A stretch of 22,891 bases of DNA from Desulfotignum sp032250905 (GTDB lineage Bacteria; Desulfobacterota; Desulfobacteria; Desulfobacterales; Desulfobacteraceae). The position numbers were made by a program, and so were the translations under genes. The stretch spans positions 1 through 22,891 of the forward strand of contig JAVVEQ010000051.1 of assembly GCA_032250905.1 (NCBI GenBank), written 5' to 3'. Shown here piece by piece: positions 7,622-15,906 of the stretch. Every line of letters starts with the position of its first letter. Position 1 is the first letter of the stretch. The notes below the pieces were generated by a model. The model saw only the letters and a program-made list of their open reading frames with translations. It had not been told where the DNA came from and searched no databases.

Positions 7622-9575
7622 ACAGTTCACGGGCTGCGTCTGCCACTGCATTTGCATCAATCCGGTATTCTTTTCTCAAGATATCCTGAGGACCATGTTC
7701 TACAAAGCAGTCCTCAATACCGACACGCTTGACACGCAGATCCGTCAACCCGTGGTCCATGAACAATTCAAGAACAGCGGACCCGAATCCTCCGGCCAGA
7801 ACATGTTCCTCCACCGTGATGATCCGCTTGAACTCTGCGGCCTTTCCCAGGAGAAGGGCCTGATCCAGAGGCTTGACAAACCGGGCGTTGATCACGGTGG
7901 CAAAAATGCCTTCCAATGCCAGGATTTCCCTGGCTTTCAATGCCTGCTGGACCCCGGTACCGATGGCAATCATCAGCAGGTCATCGCCATCGCACAACAC
8001 CTTGCCTTTTCCGATCTCCAGGACTGTGGCAGGGTCTGCCACTTCAACCCCCGTGGCACGGCCCCTGGGATAGCGCAGGGCAATGGGCCCGTCATGCTGG
8101 ACCGCGGTTGTCAGCATACGGGCCAGTTCATTCTCATCCATGGGGGCCATCACCGTCATGTTGGGCATGGACCGCAGATAGGCAAAATCAAACAGGCCGT
8201 GATGGGTTGGGCCGTCTTCACCCACAATCCCCCCCCGGTCCAGGGCAAACACCACCGGATGGGCGTCGATGCATACATCATGGAGAATCTGGTCATAGGC
8301 CCGCTGAAGAAAGGTGGAATAGATGGTCACCACCGGACGGATCCCCTGGGTTGCCAGTCCTGCCGAAAACGTCACCGCATGCTGCTCGGCAATGCCCACG
8401 TCAAAAAACCGGTCTGGAAACCGTTCATAAAATTCCATCAATCCGGTGCCTTCGGGCATGGCGGCGGTCACTGCCGCCAGTTCGGGATGGATATGGGCCA
8501 ATCGGACCATCTGGTCCCCGAACACCTGGGTATAGGTGGGGACTTTTCCGGCGGATTTGCTGGCTTCCCCGGTATCCACGGCAAAGGACCCCACGCCGTG
8601 AAAATAGACCGGATTTTTTTCAGCAGGCGGATATCCTTTGCCCTTGACCGTGGTGACATGAAGCAGTACCGGCGAGTCCACGGTGTCCTTTATATTGTCC
8701 AGGATATCAATAAGATGATTCAGATTATGGCCGTTGATGGGACCGAAATAATCGAAATTAAAAGCCTCAAACAGCATGCCCGGAGTGACGAAGGTCTTGA
8801 AGGATTCCTCGGACCGTTTCGCGATCTGATAGATATCTTCTCCGATTTTAGGCAATGATTTTAAAAACGCCCCGAACTGGTTTCGCAGGGTCTGGAGATA
8901 TTTGGCGGAAAAGGTCCGGCTCAGGTAAGAGGACAGGGCCCCGACATTGGGAGATATGGACATATCATTGTCGTTTAGGATCACAATCAGCTTGCGTTTG
9001 AGATCCCCGGCCTGGTTCAGCCCTTCATAGGCCAGGCCGGCAGTCATGGAACCGTCACCGATCACCGAGATCACATGGGAGTCATCCTGATTCAGATATT
9101 TGGCGCAACTGACACCCAGACCGGCAGAAATGGACGTGGATGAATGGCCCACAGTGAATCCGTCACACGCATTTTCCCTGATTTTTGAAAACCCGGATAT
9201 GCCTTTGTACTGGCGCAGGGTGTCAAATTTCTGATTTCTGCCGGTAATGAGTTTGTGGGCATAGGCCTGGTGCCCCACATCCCAGATCAACGTATCTTCA
9301 GGAAGATCGAACACATAGTGAATGGCCAGGGTCAGTTCCACTGCTCCCAGGCTGGAGGCCAGATGGCCTCCGTTCCGGGACACGACCTGGATAATCCGAT
9401 CCCTGATCTGCCGGGCCAGTTCCGGCAGATCCTCCCGGGAGAGGCGCTTGAAGTCTTCAGGTGTATGAATGCCGTGCAACAGATTCATTGGCTTGTTTTT
9501 TGTCTGGCGCTCCATTTTGACTTCACGCATATATATGGACTTATCCTCTACAGTTTCAATAATATGTTCACCCAT
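7608..9575 (-). CDS. dxs: 1-Deoxy-D-xylulose-5-phosphate synthase
   Basis: Dxs condenses pyruvate with glyceraldehyde-3-phosphate using thiamine diphosphate (TPP), the first step of the methylerythritol phosphate route to isoprenoids. The 655-residue product shows HLASSLG (His71), DVGHQAY, the TPP/Mg motif GDGSMTAG (173-180) with the partner NDNDMSIS, and RGGIVGEDGPTHHG in the second transketolase domain. The N-terminus carries about 25 residues before the usual family start near NLLHGIHTPEDFKRLS; ATG codons at 9530 and 9515 are alternatives and none has an ideal ribosome site. It lies 39 bases after ispA and overlaps tlyA, in the common xseA-xseB-ispA-dxs-tlyA order. Confidence 0.96.
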   Translation of the reverse strand: MGEHIIETVEDKSIYMREVKMERQTKNKPMNLLHGIHTPEDFKRLSREDLPELARQIRDRIIQVVSRNGGHLASSLGAVELTLAIHYVFDLPEDTLIWDVGHQAYAHKLITGRNQKFDTLRQYKGISGFSKIRENACDGFTVGHSSTSISAGLGVSCAKYLNQDDSHVISVIGDGSMTAGLAYEGLNQAGDLKRKLIVILNDNDMSISPNVGALSSYLSRTFSAKYLQTLRNQFGAFLKSLPKIGEDIYQIAKRSEESFKTFVTPGMLFEAFNFDYFGPINGHNLNHLIDILDNIKDTVDSPVLLHVTTVKGKGYPPAEKNPVYFHGVGSFAVDTGEASKSAGKVPTYTQVFGDQMVRLAHIHPELAAVTAAMPEGTGLMEFYERFPDRFFDVGIAEQHAVTFSAGLATQGIRPVVTIYSTFLQRAYDQILHDVCIDAHPVVFALDRGGIVGEDGPTHHGLFDFAYLRSMPNMTVMAPMDENELARMLTTAVQHDGPIALRYPRGRATGVEVADPATVLEIGKGKVLCDGDDLLMIAIGTGVQQALKAREILALEGIFATVINARFVKPLDQALLLGKAAEFKRIITVEEHVLAGGFGSAVLELFMDHGLTDLRVKRVGIEDCFVEHGPQDILRKEYRIDANAVADAARELYGNG

Positions 9576-9614
9576 AATCTCTATACTCTTTTCAGCTCTC
9601 TGTTTGAATCAGGT

Positions 9615-10562
9615 TCATCGATCCCTGCTGATCACATACCGGGCGATAGCCCGGAGCGGCTCGGCACTGTCATCAAACCCGACAATGGCATCAAGGGCCT
9701 GATCCATCAATTGTCTGGCGTAGATTTTGGACCGATCCAGTCCCAGGATGACCGGGAAGGTAAGCTTGTCCCTTTCCAGGTCTGATCCGGCGGCTTTCCC
9801 CATTTTAACGGGATCCCCTTCCACATTTAAAATATCATCCATCACCTGGAATGCCAACCCCAGACATGTGGCATAAGCTGCCAGATCTGTTTTGAGGCGC
9901 TGAGATGCGTTGACACTGACTGCACCGGCTGCGACACTGGCAACGATCATTTTTCCGGTCTTTAACCCGTGCATGTTTTCAAGATGAGCCAGCAATGCCT
10001 CCTGATTCACAGCACCGCCGGTCTCTTTGAAAAAACGCGGTTGTTTTTCAAACTGTATGTCCAGCATCTGGCCTTCCACCATGCCGTTGACACCTGCAGC
10101 AGAGGCAATCAGCGCAATCAGCGCCAGGAGGGTTTCTGATTCCGGGACAGAATCAAACAGGTCATGGGGATGGGACAGCACATAAAAGGCATGGGTAAGC
10201 AGGGCATCTCCTGCCAGAATGGCGGTGGGTTCTGAAAATCGTTTATGACAGGTGGGTTTTCCCCGTCTCAGATCATCATCATCCATTGCAGGCAAATCAT
10301 CATGGATCAGCGAATAGGTGTGAATCATCTCCAAAGCACAGGCTGCCGGCAGCACCCGGTCCACATCACCCCCACAGGCCCGGGCCGATGCCATGGCCAG
10401 TACCGGACGCAGCCGTTTCCCACCGGCCATCAGGGAATGGCGCATGGCCTGAACCAGTTCTCTTTGAGAGTCAAATGCCGCCAGAATTTTTTCCAGGCAT
10501 GCATTCACCCGCTGCCGGTGTATCCTTAAAAAAGGGGCTAAGTCAAACACTGGGTCAGTCAT
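9615..10562 (-). CDS. ispA: Polyprenyl (farnesyl/geranylgeranyl) diphosphate synthase
   Basis: This enzyme elongates allylic diphosphates with isopentenyl diphosphate. The 315-residue product has the first aspartate-rich motif DDLPAMDDDDLRRG (88-101), the AGGKRLRP isopentenyl-diphosphate binding stretch (47-53), the LAGDALLTHAF segment and the second aspartate motif MDDILN, where Asn replaces the usual final Asp. The small residues and the two-residue insert in the first motif fit bacterial short-chain synthases; chain length (C15 or C20) cannot be fixed by eye. I prefer ATG 10562, which overlaps the end of xseB by 8 bases and gives a normal N-terminus; ATG 10592 would overlap more and has no ribosome site. 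It supplies product from the neighbouring dxs pathway. Confidence 0.93.
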   Translation of the reverse strand: MTDPVFDLAPFLRIHRQRVNACLEKILAAFDSQRELVQAMRHSLMAGGKRLRPVLAMASARACGGDVDRVLPAACALEMIHTYSLIHDDLPAMDDDDLRRGKPTCHKRFSEPTAILAGDALLTHAFYVLSHPHDLFDSVPESETLLALIALIASAAGVNGMVEGQMLDIQFEKQPRFFKETGGAVNQEALLAHLENMHGLKTGKMIVASVAAGAVSVNASQRLKTDLAAYATCLGLAFQVMDDILNVEGDPVKMGKAAGSDLERDKLTFPVILGLDRSKIYARQLMDQALDAIVGFDDSAEPLRAIARYVISRDR

Positions 10563-10779
10563 GTTCAAAGGTACTTTCTGAAACAGATCCATCCAGATCC
10601 AGGGTCAGCTGGGTAATTTTTTTTTCAGTACTGTCAAGGATTTCCATGCAGTAACGGACCTTTTCAATGCCTGTCTCATATTTTTTCAATGCCTGTTCCA
10701 GGGGCAGATCCCCGGATTCCATTTCCTTAACAATTGTTTCCAGCTGCTTTAACGCATTCTCAAATGTGGTCTTTGCCAT
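10555..10779 (-). CDS. xseB: Exonuclease VII small subunit
   Basis: The 74-residue product matches the small XseB family: FENALKQLETIVKEMESGDL, then PLEQALKKYETGIEKVRYC, two helices of an antiparallel hairpin. Several XseB copies bind the coiled coil of one XseA to form the nuclease that cuts single-stranded DNA to oligonucleotides in repair. ATG 10779 has GGAGAAG upstream inside xseA, overlapping it by 20 bases, so the two subunits are translationally coupled. The C-terminal tail after the second helix is short and acidic. Confidence 0.94.
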   Translation of the reverse strand: MAKTTFENALKQLETIVKEMESGDLPLEQALKKYETGIEKVRYCMEILDSTEKKITQLTLDLDGSVSESTFEHD

Positions 10780-12109
10780 GAAATGTCTTCTCCACCCGCG
10801 TCAGGACGCGTCCCCGGGCTAAAATAATTTCAATGGGGTCCTGAATGCCGACCATCCCGGCATCCAGAAGCACTTTTTTTTCGGGCAGGGTACGTGCGAT
10901 GCTGTAACCCCGGTTTAAAACCGATGCAGGGTTCAAAGCATTCAATGATGCACCTGCCTGTTCAATCCGGTTCTGTTTGACGGCCATATGATGACGCATA
11001 CTCAAATCCAGCTGTCTGAACCGTTCTGAAACCATTTTTTCAAAGGGTTTTACATCCGGTGCCGCTCCCTTGAGGATCTGTGCGATCCAGGAAAGTTTTT
11101 CTCTGTCATGGGAAATCTGTCGGTTCAAGGCCTGCTGCATTCGAATGCAATGAGCGGACACAGTCTGTTTGAATTGGTCCATGATCTGGGCCGGACTCTT
11201 CAGCCGGCGGTGCAGGTCATCCAGTTTCTGTTGATAAAAAAACAGCTGTCGCGTCATGACCGCACTCAGGTCCTGGTGCAGGTCACCAATCTGCCGCTTT
11301 AAATGTTTTTTTTCAGGCAACGCCAGTTCCGCAGCAGCGGACGGGGTAGGGGCTCTCACATCCGCCACAAAGTCGGCAATGGTAAAATCAGTTTCATGAC
11401 CGATCCCGGTAACCACGGGGATGCGTGAGGCAAAAACAGATCGGGCGACTTTTTCAGAATTGAACGCGGCCAGATCTTCCAGAGATCCGCCACCCCGGGC
11501 CAGGATGATAACGTCGGAGCCGGCACGCGCATTCACTGTTTCAATTGCACATACAATCTCATGAATTGCTGCATTTCCCTGAACCGATACCGGAACGATT
11601 TCAAGAACGCAGCCGGGAAAGCGCCGGACTGAAATATGGATAATATCCCGAACCGCCGCACCGGTTCCTGACGTAATGACCGATATTTTTCGGGGCAGCA
11701 GGGGAAGGGGCTTTTTATGGGCGGTGTCAAACAGGCCTTCATCCCCCAGTTTTTTCTTGAGCTGTTCAAACGCCTTTTGCAGAGCGCCGGCTCCCTCAGG
11801 TTCCACGTGTTCAAAAATCAGCTGATACGCTCCCTGGGGTTCATACACGGTCACCCGTGCCAGCCCCATGATCTTCAATCCATTTGCCAGGGTAAATTTT
11901 AAATTGCGCTTCTGATTTTTAAACATCACGCAGCGGATCACCGCCTGGTCATCCTTGAGCGAAAAATAGGAATGACCCGAAGCCGGGGTGGCACAATTGG
12001 AGATCTCTCCGGTTATCCAGACAAACGGAAACCGATCCTCAAGAAGCGATTTAATTTCCCGGGTCAGCAGTGATACTGAATAAATATGTATGGGTTCCTG
12101 GTTTGGCAT
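10760..12109 (-). CDS. xseA: Exonuclease VII large subunit
   Basis: The 449-residue product is the catalytic subunit of exonuclease VII. Residues about 5-100 form the OB-fold single-strand binding domain (YSVSLLTREIKSLLEDRFPF, then WITGEISNC, SGHSYFSLKD). The catalytic core follows with VITSGTGAAVRDI, ILARGGGSLEDLAAFN, VTGIGHETDFTIADFVAD and RAPTPSAAAE, all diagnostic. The C-terminal third is helical and coiled-coil, the XseB docking region, ending with the NRGYSIAR motif. It opens a minus-strand gene group that continues through xseB, ispA, dxs and tlyA. ATG 12109 follows GGACAATGAACGG, a weak ribosome site. Length is normal for the family. Confidence 0.96.
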   Translation of the reverse strand: MPNQEPIHIYSVSLLTREIKSLLEDRFPFVWITGEISNCATPASGHSYFSLKDDQAVIRCVMFKNQKRNLKFTLANGLKIMGLARVTVYEPQGAYQLIFEHVEPEGAGALQKAFEQLKKKLGDEGLFDTAHKKPLPLLPRKISVITSGTGAAVRDIIHISVRRFPGCVLEIVPVSVQGNAAIHEIVCAIETVNARAGSDVIILARGGGSLEDLAAFNSEKVARSVFASRIPVVTGIGHETDFTIADFVADVRAPTPSAAAELALPEKKHLKRQIGDLHQDLSAVMTRQLFFYQQKLDDLHRRLKSPAQIMDQFKQTVSAHCIRMQQALNRQISHDREKLSWIAQILKGAAPDVKPFEKMVSERFRQLDLSMRHHMAVKQNRIEQAGASLNALNPASVLNRGYSIARTLPEKKVLLDAGMVGIQDPIEIILARGRVLTRVEKTFHGKDHI

Positions 12110-12417
12110 CCGTTCATTGTCCCTGCAAAATCAAATCTTTATTTATAAAGTAAATCCAGATGAAAATCAACACGTGAGCTTGGGGCATCCGTCACGGTCC
12201 GGATCAAAGGGCCTGTTTAACGTCTTTTATTCAGTGTCTGATAATATATATTATGTTAACTTTTATTTTTCAGCCTGTTTTTGGCCTTCACCGGGCAATC
12301 TTCCGGATACCTTGCAAAATCGACAACATGACCAAACTATCATCTTGAAATTCCCCTCTTTCGTGTTATATTGCCGTTATCAGAATGTCGTTAACTAAAC
12401 TTTTTTTGGAGGAACTC
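12110..12417 (+). other. Divergent intergenic region between xseA and the YccA-family gene
   Basis: This A+T-rich stretch of about 300 bases must hold promoters for both flanking genes. A plus-strand promoter is clear at 12345-12372. For xseA no confident -35/-10 pair was found. A perfect 14-base palindrome of only A and T lies at 12241-12254 and could be part of a minus-strand promoter or a protein site, but simple A+T composition also explains it. No ORF, RNA gene or repeat was recognised. Confidence 0.6.
12345..12372 (+). promoter_or_regulatory. Predicted sigma-70 promoter for the YccA-family gene
   Basis: TTGAAA (12345-12350) and TATATT (12367-12372) are separated by 16 bases. The expected start near 12379 gives a leader of about 40 bases before ATG 12418, containing a strong GGAGG site at 12408-12412. 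Confidence 0.55.
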
Positions 12418-13119
12418 ATGAATTCAACATTTGCACAAACCACTTCCATGGTAAAGGTGAATACTTTTATCAGGAGCGTTTACAACTGGATGACCATCGG
12501 ACTGGTGGTCACCGGGTTCACGTCCTTTTTCGTTTCCCGCAGCCCCGGGCTGCTTCAGGTGTTTTACGGGAACCCGGTGATGCCCTTTGTTCTGTTTATC
12601 GGACTCATTATTTTGTGCGGATACCTGTCTGCCCGGATTCAGAAAATTGAAGCCACGACTGCGACCGGATTGTATGTGGCATTGACGGTGGCTTACGGCC
12701 TTATTCTGACCCCGATATTTTTGATCTATACCGCAGCATCGATCGTGTCCACCTTTTTCATCTGCGCGGCCACGTTTGGTGCCGCCAGTGTCTACGGCAT
12801 GGTCACCAAAAAAGATCTCACCGGCATGGCCCAGTTTCTGATGATGGGGCTGATCGGCATCATCATTGCCATGGTTGTGAATATCTTTATCGGTTCCACC
12901 ATGATGCAGACCATCATATCCATGATTGCCGTGGTGATTTTCACGGGTCTGACCGCGTATGACACCCAGAAACTGAAACACATGGCGGTCACCCTGCCGG
13001 ACAATGCCTCGGGGGCCATGGTCAGGAAAGGCGCAATTATAGGGGCCTTGAGCCTGTATCTGGATTTCATGGGACTGTTCATTCATCTGATGCACCTGTT
13101 GGGGGTCGCCAGAGAATAA
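12418..13119 (+). CDS. Bax inhibitor-1/YccA-family membrane protein
   Basis: The 233-residue product is very hydrophobic, with about seven predicted membrane spans beginning near WMTIGLVVTGFTSFFVS. The conserved motif FTGLTAYDTQKLK near residue 190 marks the BI-1/YccA/YbhL family. E. coli YccA modulates the FtsH membrane protease, and the bacterial homologue BsYetJ is a pH-sensitive calcium leak channel; which role applies here is unknown. The start ATG 12418 is fixed by GGAGG five bases upstream; an in-frame ATG at 12385 would lie ahead of this site and is unlikely. It is monocistronic, with its own promoter and a terminator shared with convergent glmM. Confidence 0.93.
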   Translation: MNSTFAQTTSMVKVNTFIRSVYNWMTIGLVVTGFTSFFVSRSPGLLQVFYGNPVMPFVLFIGLIILCGYLSARIQKIEATTATGLYVALTVAYGLILTPIFLIYTAASIVSTFFICAATFGAASVYGMVTKKDLTGMAQFLMMGLIGIIIAMVVNIFIGSTMMQTIISMIAVVIFTGLTAYDTQKLKHMAVTLPDNASGAMVRKGAIIGALSLYLDFMGLFIHLMHLLGVARE

Positions 13120-13153
13120 GCTTTTTCATAGAACACGTTGTTGAATATACAAA

Positions 13154-13189
13154 CCAGGGCCTGGTATTTAATTTAATACCAGGCCCTGG
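13154..13189. terminator. Bidirectional terminator between YccA-family gene and glmM
   Basis: Two perfectly complementary 15-base arms (13154-13168 and 13175-13189) flank a TAATTT loop. The plus strand continues with CTGTTTT; the minus strand continues with TTTG. The T-runs are short, but the stem is very stable and the position between convergent genes fits a shared terminator. It ends five bases before the last base of the glmM stop codon. Confidence 0.75.
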
Positions 13190-13194
13190 CTGTT

Positions 13195-14541
13195 TTAAGA
13201 CGCTTTGTTATGATCGTGAATAACCTGGCAGATCTGATCGCAAGCCGCCTGGGTCATCTCTTTTTCCGGACCTTCCACCATGACCCGGAGCAAGGGCTGG
13301 GTACCGGAATACCGCACCAGGACGCGCCCTTTGTCACCCAGGCGGGATGTTACATCTTCTATGACTCTGGCGATTTCAGGAACCTGCATGACATCCGGGC
13401 GGGACGCATCCACTTCCACATTTTTCAACACCTGCGGAAACACCTTCATGACCGCGGCCAGATTCGACAATGACCGGCCGGTTTCCGCCATGACCGTTAT
13501 CAGGCGAAGGGCAGACAGCATGCCGTCGCCCGTGGTGTGATCCTCCAGAAAAATCATGTGGCCTGAATCCTCTCCGCCCATCACCGCCCCGGACCGCTGC
13601 ATTTCCGCCAGCACCCGGCGATCCCCTACCCCGGTTCTGACATGACGGATTCCCAGTTCATCCAGGGCCCGTGTCAAACCGATATTGCTCATCACCGTAC
13701 TGACCACGCAGTTGTTTTTCAGCTGTTTTTTTTCTTTGGCCTGTCTGGCACAAATCGCCAGGATCCGGTCCCCGGTAATGACTTCACCGGTTTCATCCAC
13801 AGCGATCATTCGGTCTGCATCCCCGTCAAAGGCGAGACCTATGTCCGCTTTCCGGGCTTTCACCTGTTTTTGAAGATCTGACACATGCTGGGACCCGCAA
13901 TCCCGGTTAATGTTGAATCCGTCCGGCCGATCATGGATGAACACCGCATCAAACAGCTGATCATTGAACACCTGATGACAGATTTCGCTGGCAGCCCCAT
14001 TCGAAGCATCTACCACCAGCCGGATGCGGGGAGACAGTTTCCTGAAAGGAAACTTGTCCAGAAGAAACCGGACATACCTTTCATAACCATCTGATATAAT
14101 TGAAATTTTTCCAACATTATTCCGTGGAACATTTTCTGGATCACAAATATTCGCTTCCAGTGCCTGTTCCTGTTCATCCGTCAGTTTGAGACCGCCCCGC
14201 TGAAAAATCTTAATACCATTGTCGTAAAACGGGTTATGGGATGCGGAAATCATCACACCGGCCCCGACCCCTTTGAGACACGCAGCCAGATATGCCACCC
14301 CGGGAGTGGGAATCACACCGGCCAGGCCTGCAGAGACACCTACGGATGCCGCACCGGCAGCCAGGGCGGCTTCCAGCATATCCCCGGAAATCCGGGTGTC
14401 TTTGCCGATCACTATCCGGTCCTGTCCCATGTCCCGGGCCAGCAGACCGGCAGCCCGGCCCACCCTGAGGGCGGTTTCACAATCCATGGGAAACACATTG
14501 GTCCGGCCCCGGATACCGTCTGTGCCAAACAATCGTGTCAT
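13195..14541 (-). CDS. glmM: Phosphoglucosamine mutase
   Basis: GlmM converts glucosamine-6-phosphate to glucosamine-1-phosphate, feeding UDP-GlcNAc for peptidoglycan and lipopolysaccharide. The 448-residue product has the N-terminal RLFGTDGIRG, the phosphoserine loop MISASHNPFYDNGIK (Ser101), the metal loop FDGDADR, the sugar-binding GGEDSGH and the C-terminal phosphate-binding loop RYSGTQPLLRVMVEG. In this last loop Gln replaces the more usual Glu of SGTEP, a mild variation. ATG 14541 has AAGGA ten bases upstream. It lies 26 bases after the beta-helix gene, so they are probably co-transcribed and act in the same pathway. Confidence 0.96.
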   Translation of the reverse strand: MTRLFGTDGIRGRTNVFPMDCETALRVGRAAGLLARDMGQDRIVIGKDTRISGDMLEAALAAGAASVGVSAGLAGVIPTPGVAYLAACLKGVGAGVMISASHNPFYDNGIKIFQRGGLKLTDEQEQALEANICDPENVPRNNVGKISIISDGYERYVRFLLDKFPFRKLSPRIRLVVDASNGAASEICHQVFNDQLFDAVFIHDRPDGFNINRDCGSQHVSDLQKQVKARKADIGLAFDGDADRMIAVDETGEVITGDRILAICARQAKEKKQLKNNCVVSTVMSNIGLTRALDELGIRHVRTGVGDRRVLAEMQRSGAVMGGEDSGHMIFLEDHTTGDGMLSALRLITVMAETGRSLSNLAAVMKVFPQVLKNVEVDASRPDVMQVPEIARVIEDVTSRLGDKGRVLVRYSGTQPLLRVMVEGPEKEMTQAACDQICQVIHDHNKAS

Positions 14542-14567
14542 GCGAGAACAATCCTTGAAAAAGATAA

Positions 14568-15758
14568 TCAGACCGTCAAACGATCCAGTAACGCGGTTTC
14601 AATCTCCAGCAGCCAGCCAGAACCCATGATTTTAAGTTCTGGGGGCAGGTGCCGGATGGCGGTAATATAGTCAGTATCATGCCGGGGTGCCGTTTTTTTC
14701 AGCCACAGGACCAGGTGTTCGCCCGAAACGGAAAGACCGGGCGATGCCAGGGACTGATCCATCTGTTTGACCGCCCGTTCCATGGCTGAAAAAATCCGGT
14801 CATGGGCCCGGGCTGAACCCAGTGTATCACAAAATTTTTCCAGCTGGCGGATTCGTTCCCGGATGCTTTGAACCAGTGTCTGCTGAAGCCCCCGGATCAA
14901 TTCCCGGGACAGCGCATCATCGGCAAATACGGGTCGCACATGAACATACCAGGCATTCAAGGCAGCCAATCCGGCCATATATTTGATGTTGTGATTGAAA
15001 ATCCGGACGGCACCGGGATGCATGCCGGTGCGCCTGGGCAGAGAAACCGACCGGGAGGTCACGGCCAGAATCATCCGGTTCGACCGTTCCTCATCCTTGC
15101 GGACAATGGAACCGGCACCGGTGACGCACCCGAATCCGATCCGAACCGGGCCCACCATCCCCCCCTGCCCGCCCAGAAAAATGGGCGGTTGATCCAGCAT
15201 CACTCCCTGGTGAACATTGCCCATCATGGAAGGCGTGGCTTTGTCCTGGTTGGGGGTATAATTGAAATGAACAAACGAAGACCCGACTTCAGAATGATTT
15301 TTCCGGCTGGTGCCGCCGGCCATGAAGCAGTCACAGAAATTGATCAGACTGCCCAGCGTGACAAAGGGAAACAGCAGCGTCTGCTTGAGCCCCACGGTAT
15401 GTGCGGCACATGCCTGTTCTTCCAGTATGGTCCCGGCCCTCACGTGCGCGTTGGAGCCAAACACGTTGTCCCCTAAAAACACGGCCTTTTGAAAAAATCC
15501 CCCGTTGAGCTGAACATTTCTGCCCACCAGGCAGTCTTCCAGGGTCACCGGTGCTTCATACCCGATCCGGGCCCCCGGCAGGATCAATGTCTGTTTTCCC
15601 AGGATCCGGCACCCCCCGTACACCGTGACAGTATTGCCGGAGATCCGGTCCACGTCCACATCATCGGCCACATGCACCGAGTCCGGGTTGGGCATGACCA
15701 CGCCTTTGGCCAGCAGTTTTTGCTTGATTGCATCATGAGTCGGTTTCATGGCATTCAC
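14568..15758 (-). CDS. GlmU-like left-handed beta-helix protein (putative acyltransferase)
   Basis: The 396-residue product has hexapeptide-type repeats over about residues 30-240, the mark of a left-handed beta helix: examples are GNTVTVYGGCRILGKQTLIL, then ARIGYEAPVTLEDCLVGRNV, VFLGDNVFGSNAHVRAGTIL, and PVRIGFGCVTGAGSIVRKDE. The central stretch FVHFNYTPNQDKATPSMMGN resembles the acceptor region of the GlmU acetyltransferase domain, where NY and K/T residues are conserved. No nucleotidyltransferase domain (the GlmU G-rich N-terminal motif) is present; the last 150 residues are helical and of unknown role. Together with adjacent glmM this suggests a part in amino-sugar activation, but the reaction is not proven. 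The start is ATG 15758 or ATG 15749, neither with a clear ribosome site. Confidence 0.75.
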   Translation of the reverse strand: MNAMKPTHDAIKQKLLAKGVVMPNPDSVHVADDVDVDRISGNTVTVYGGCRILGKQTLILPGARIGYEAPVTLEDCLVGRNVQLNGGFFQKAVFLGDNVFGSNAHVRAGTILEEQACAAHTVGLKQTLLFPFVTLGSLINFCDCFMAGGTSRKNHSEVGSSFVHFNYTPNQDKATPSMMGNVHQGVMLDQPPIFLGGQGGMVGPVRIGFGCVTGAGSIVRKDEERSNRMILAVTSRSVSLPRRTGMHPGAVRIFNHNIKYMAGLAALNAWYVHVRPVFADDALSRELIRGLQQTLVQSIRERIRQLEKFCDTLGSARAHDRIFSAMERAVKQMDQSLASPGLSVSGEHLVLWLKKTAPRHDTDYITAIRHLPPELKIMGSGWLLEIETALLDRLTV

Positions 15759-15906
15759 TATTAATCGCCCCGGCAGGCCCCTGTCAATAATTATTGGCTG
15801 TCACAACAAAAAAATTTCCTTTCAGACGCTCTCTTTACACACAATAAAAATATTGATACATCTTTTATATAATATTATCCCGCAAGCTGAAAGGATACCT
15901 TCCGTG

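Noticed and set aside
7602..8858. 418-codon plus-strand frame opposite dxs
   Set aside because: Rich in His, Gly and Gln from antisense reading of a G+C-rich gene; dxs on the other strand is unmistakable.
10563..10592. Ten-codon N-terminal extension of ispA into xseB
   Set aside because: No ribosome site is present, and the family normally starts closer to the ATG at 10562; a short 8-base overlap is the simpler arrangement.
12241..12254. Perfect 14-base A/T palindrome considered as an operator
   Set aside because: In such A+T-rich DNA a palindrome of only A and T is expected often; there is no second copy or neighbouring regulator gene to support a binding site.
15748..15906. 53-codon upstream extension of pgi
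   Set aside because: It covers an A+T-rich promoter-like region, overlaps the start of the divergent gene, and lies before the AAAGGA site and the usual Pgi N-terminus.
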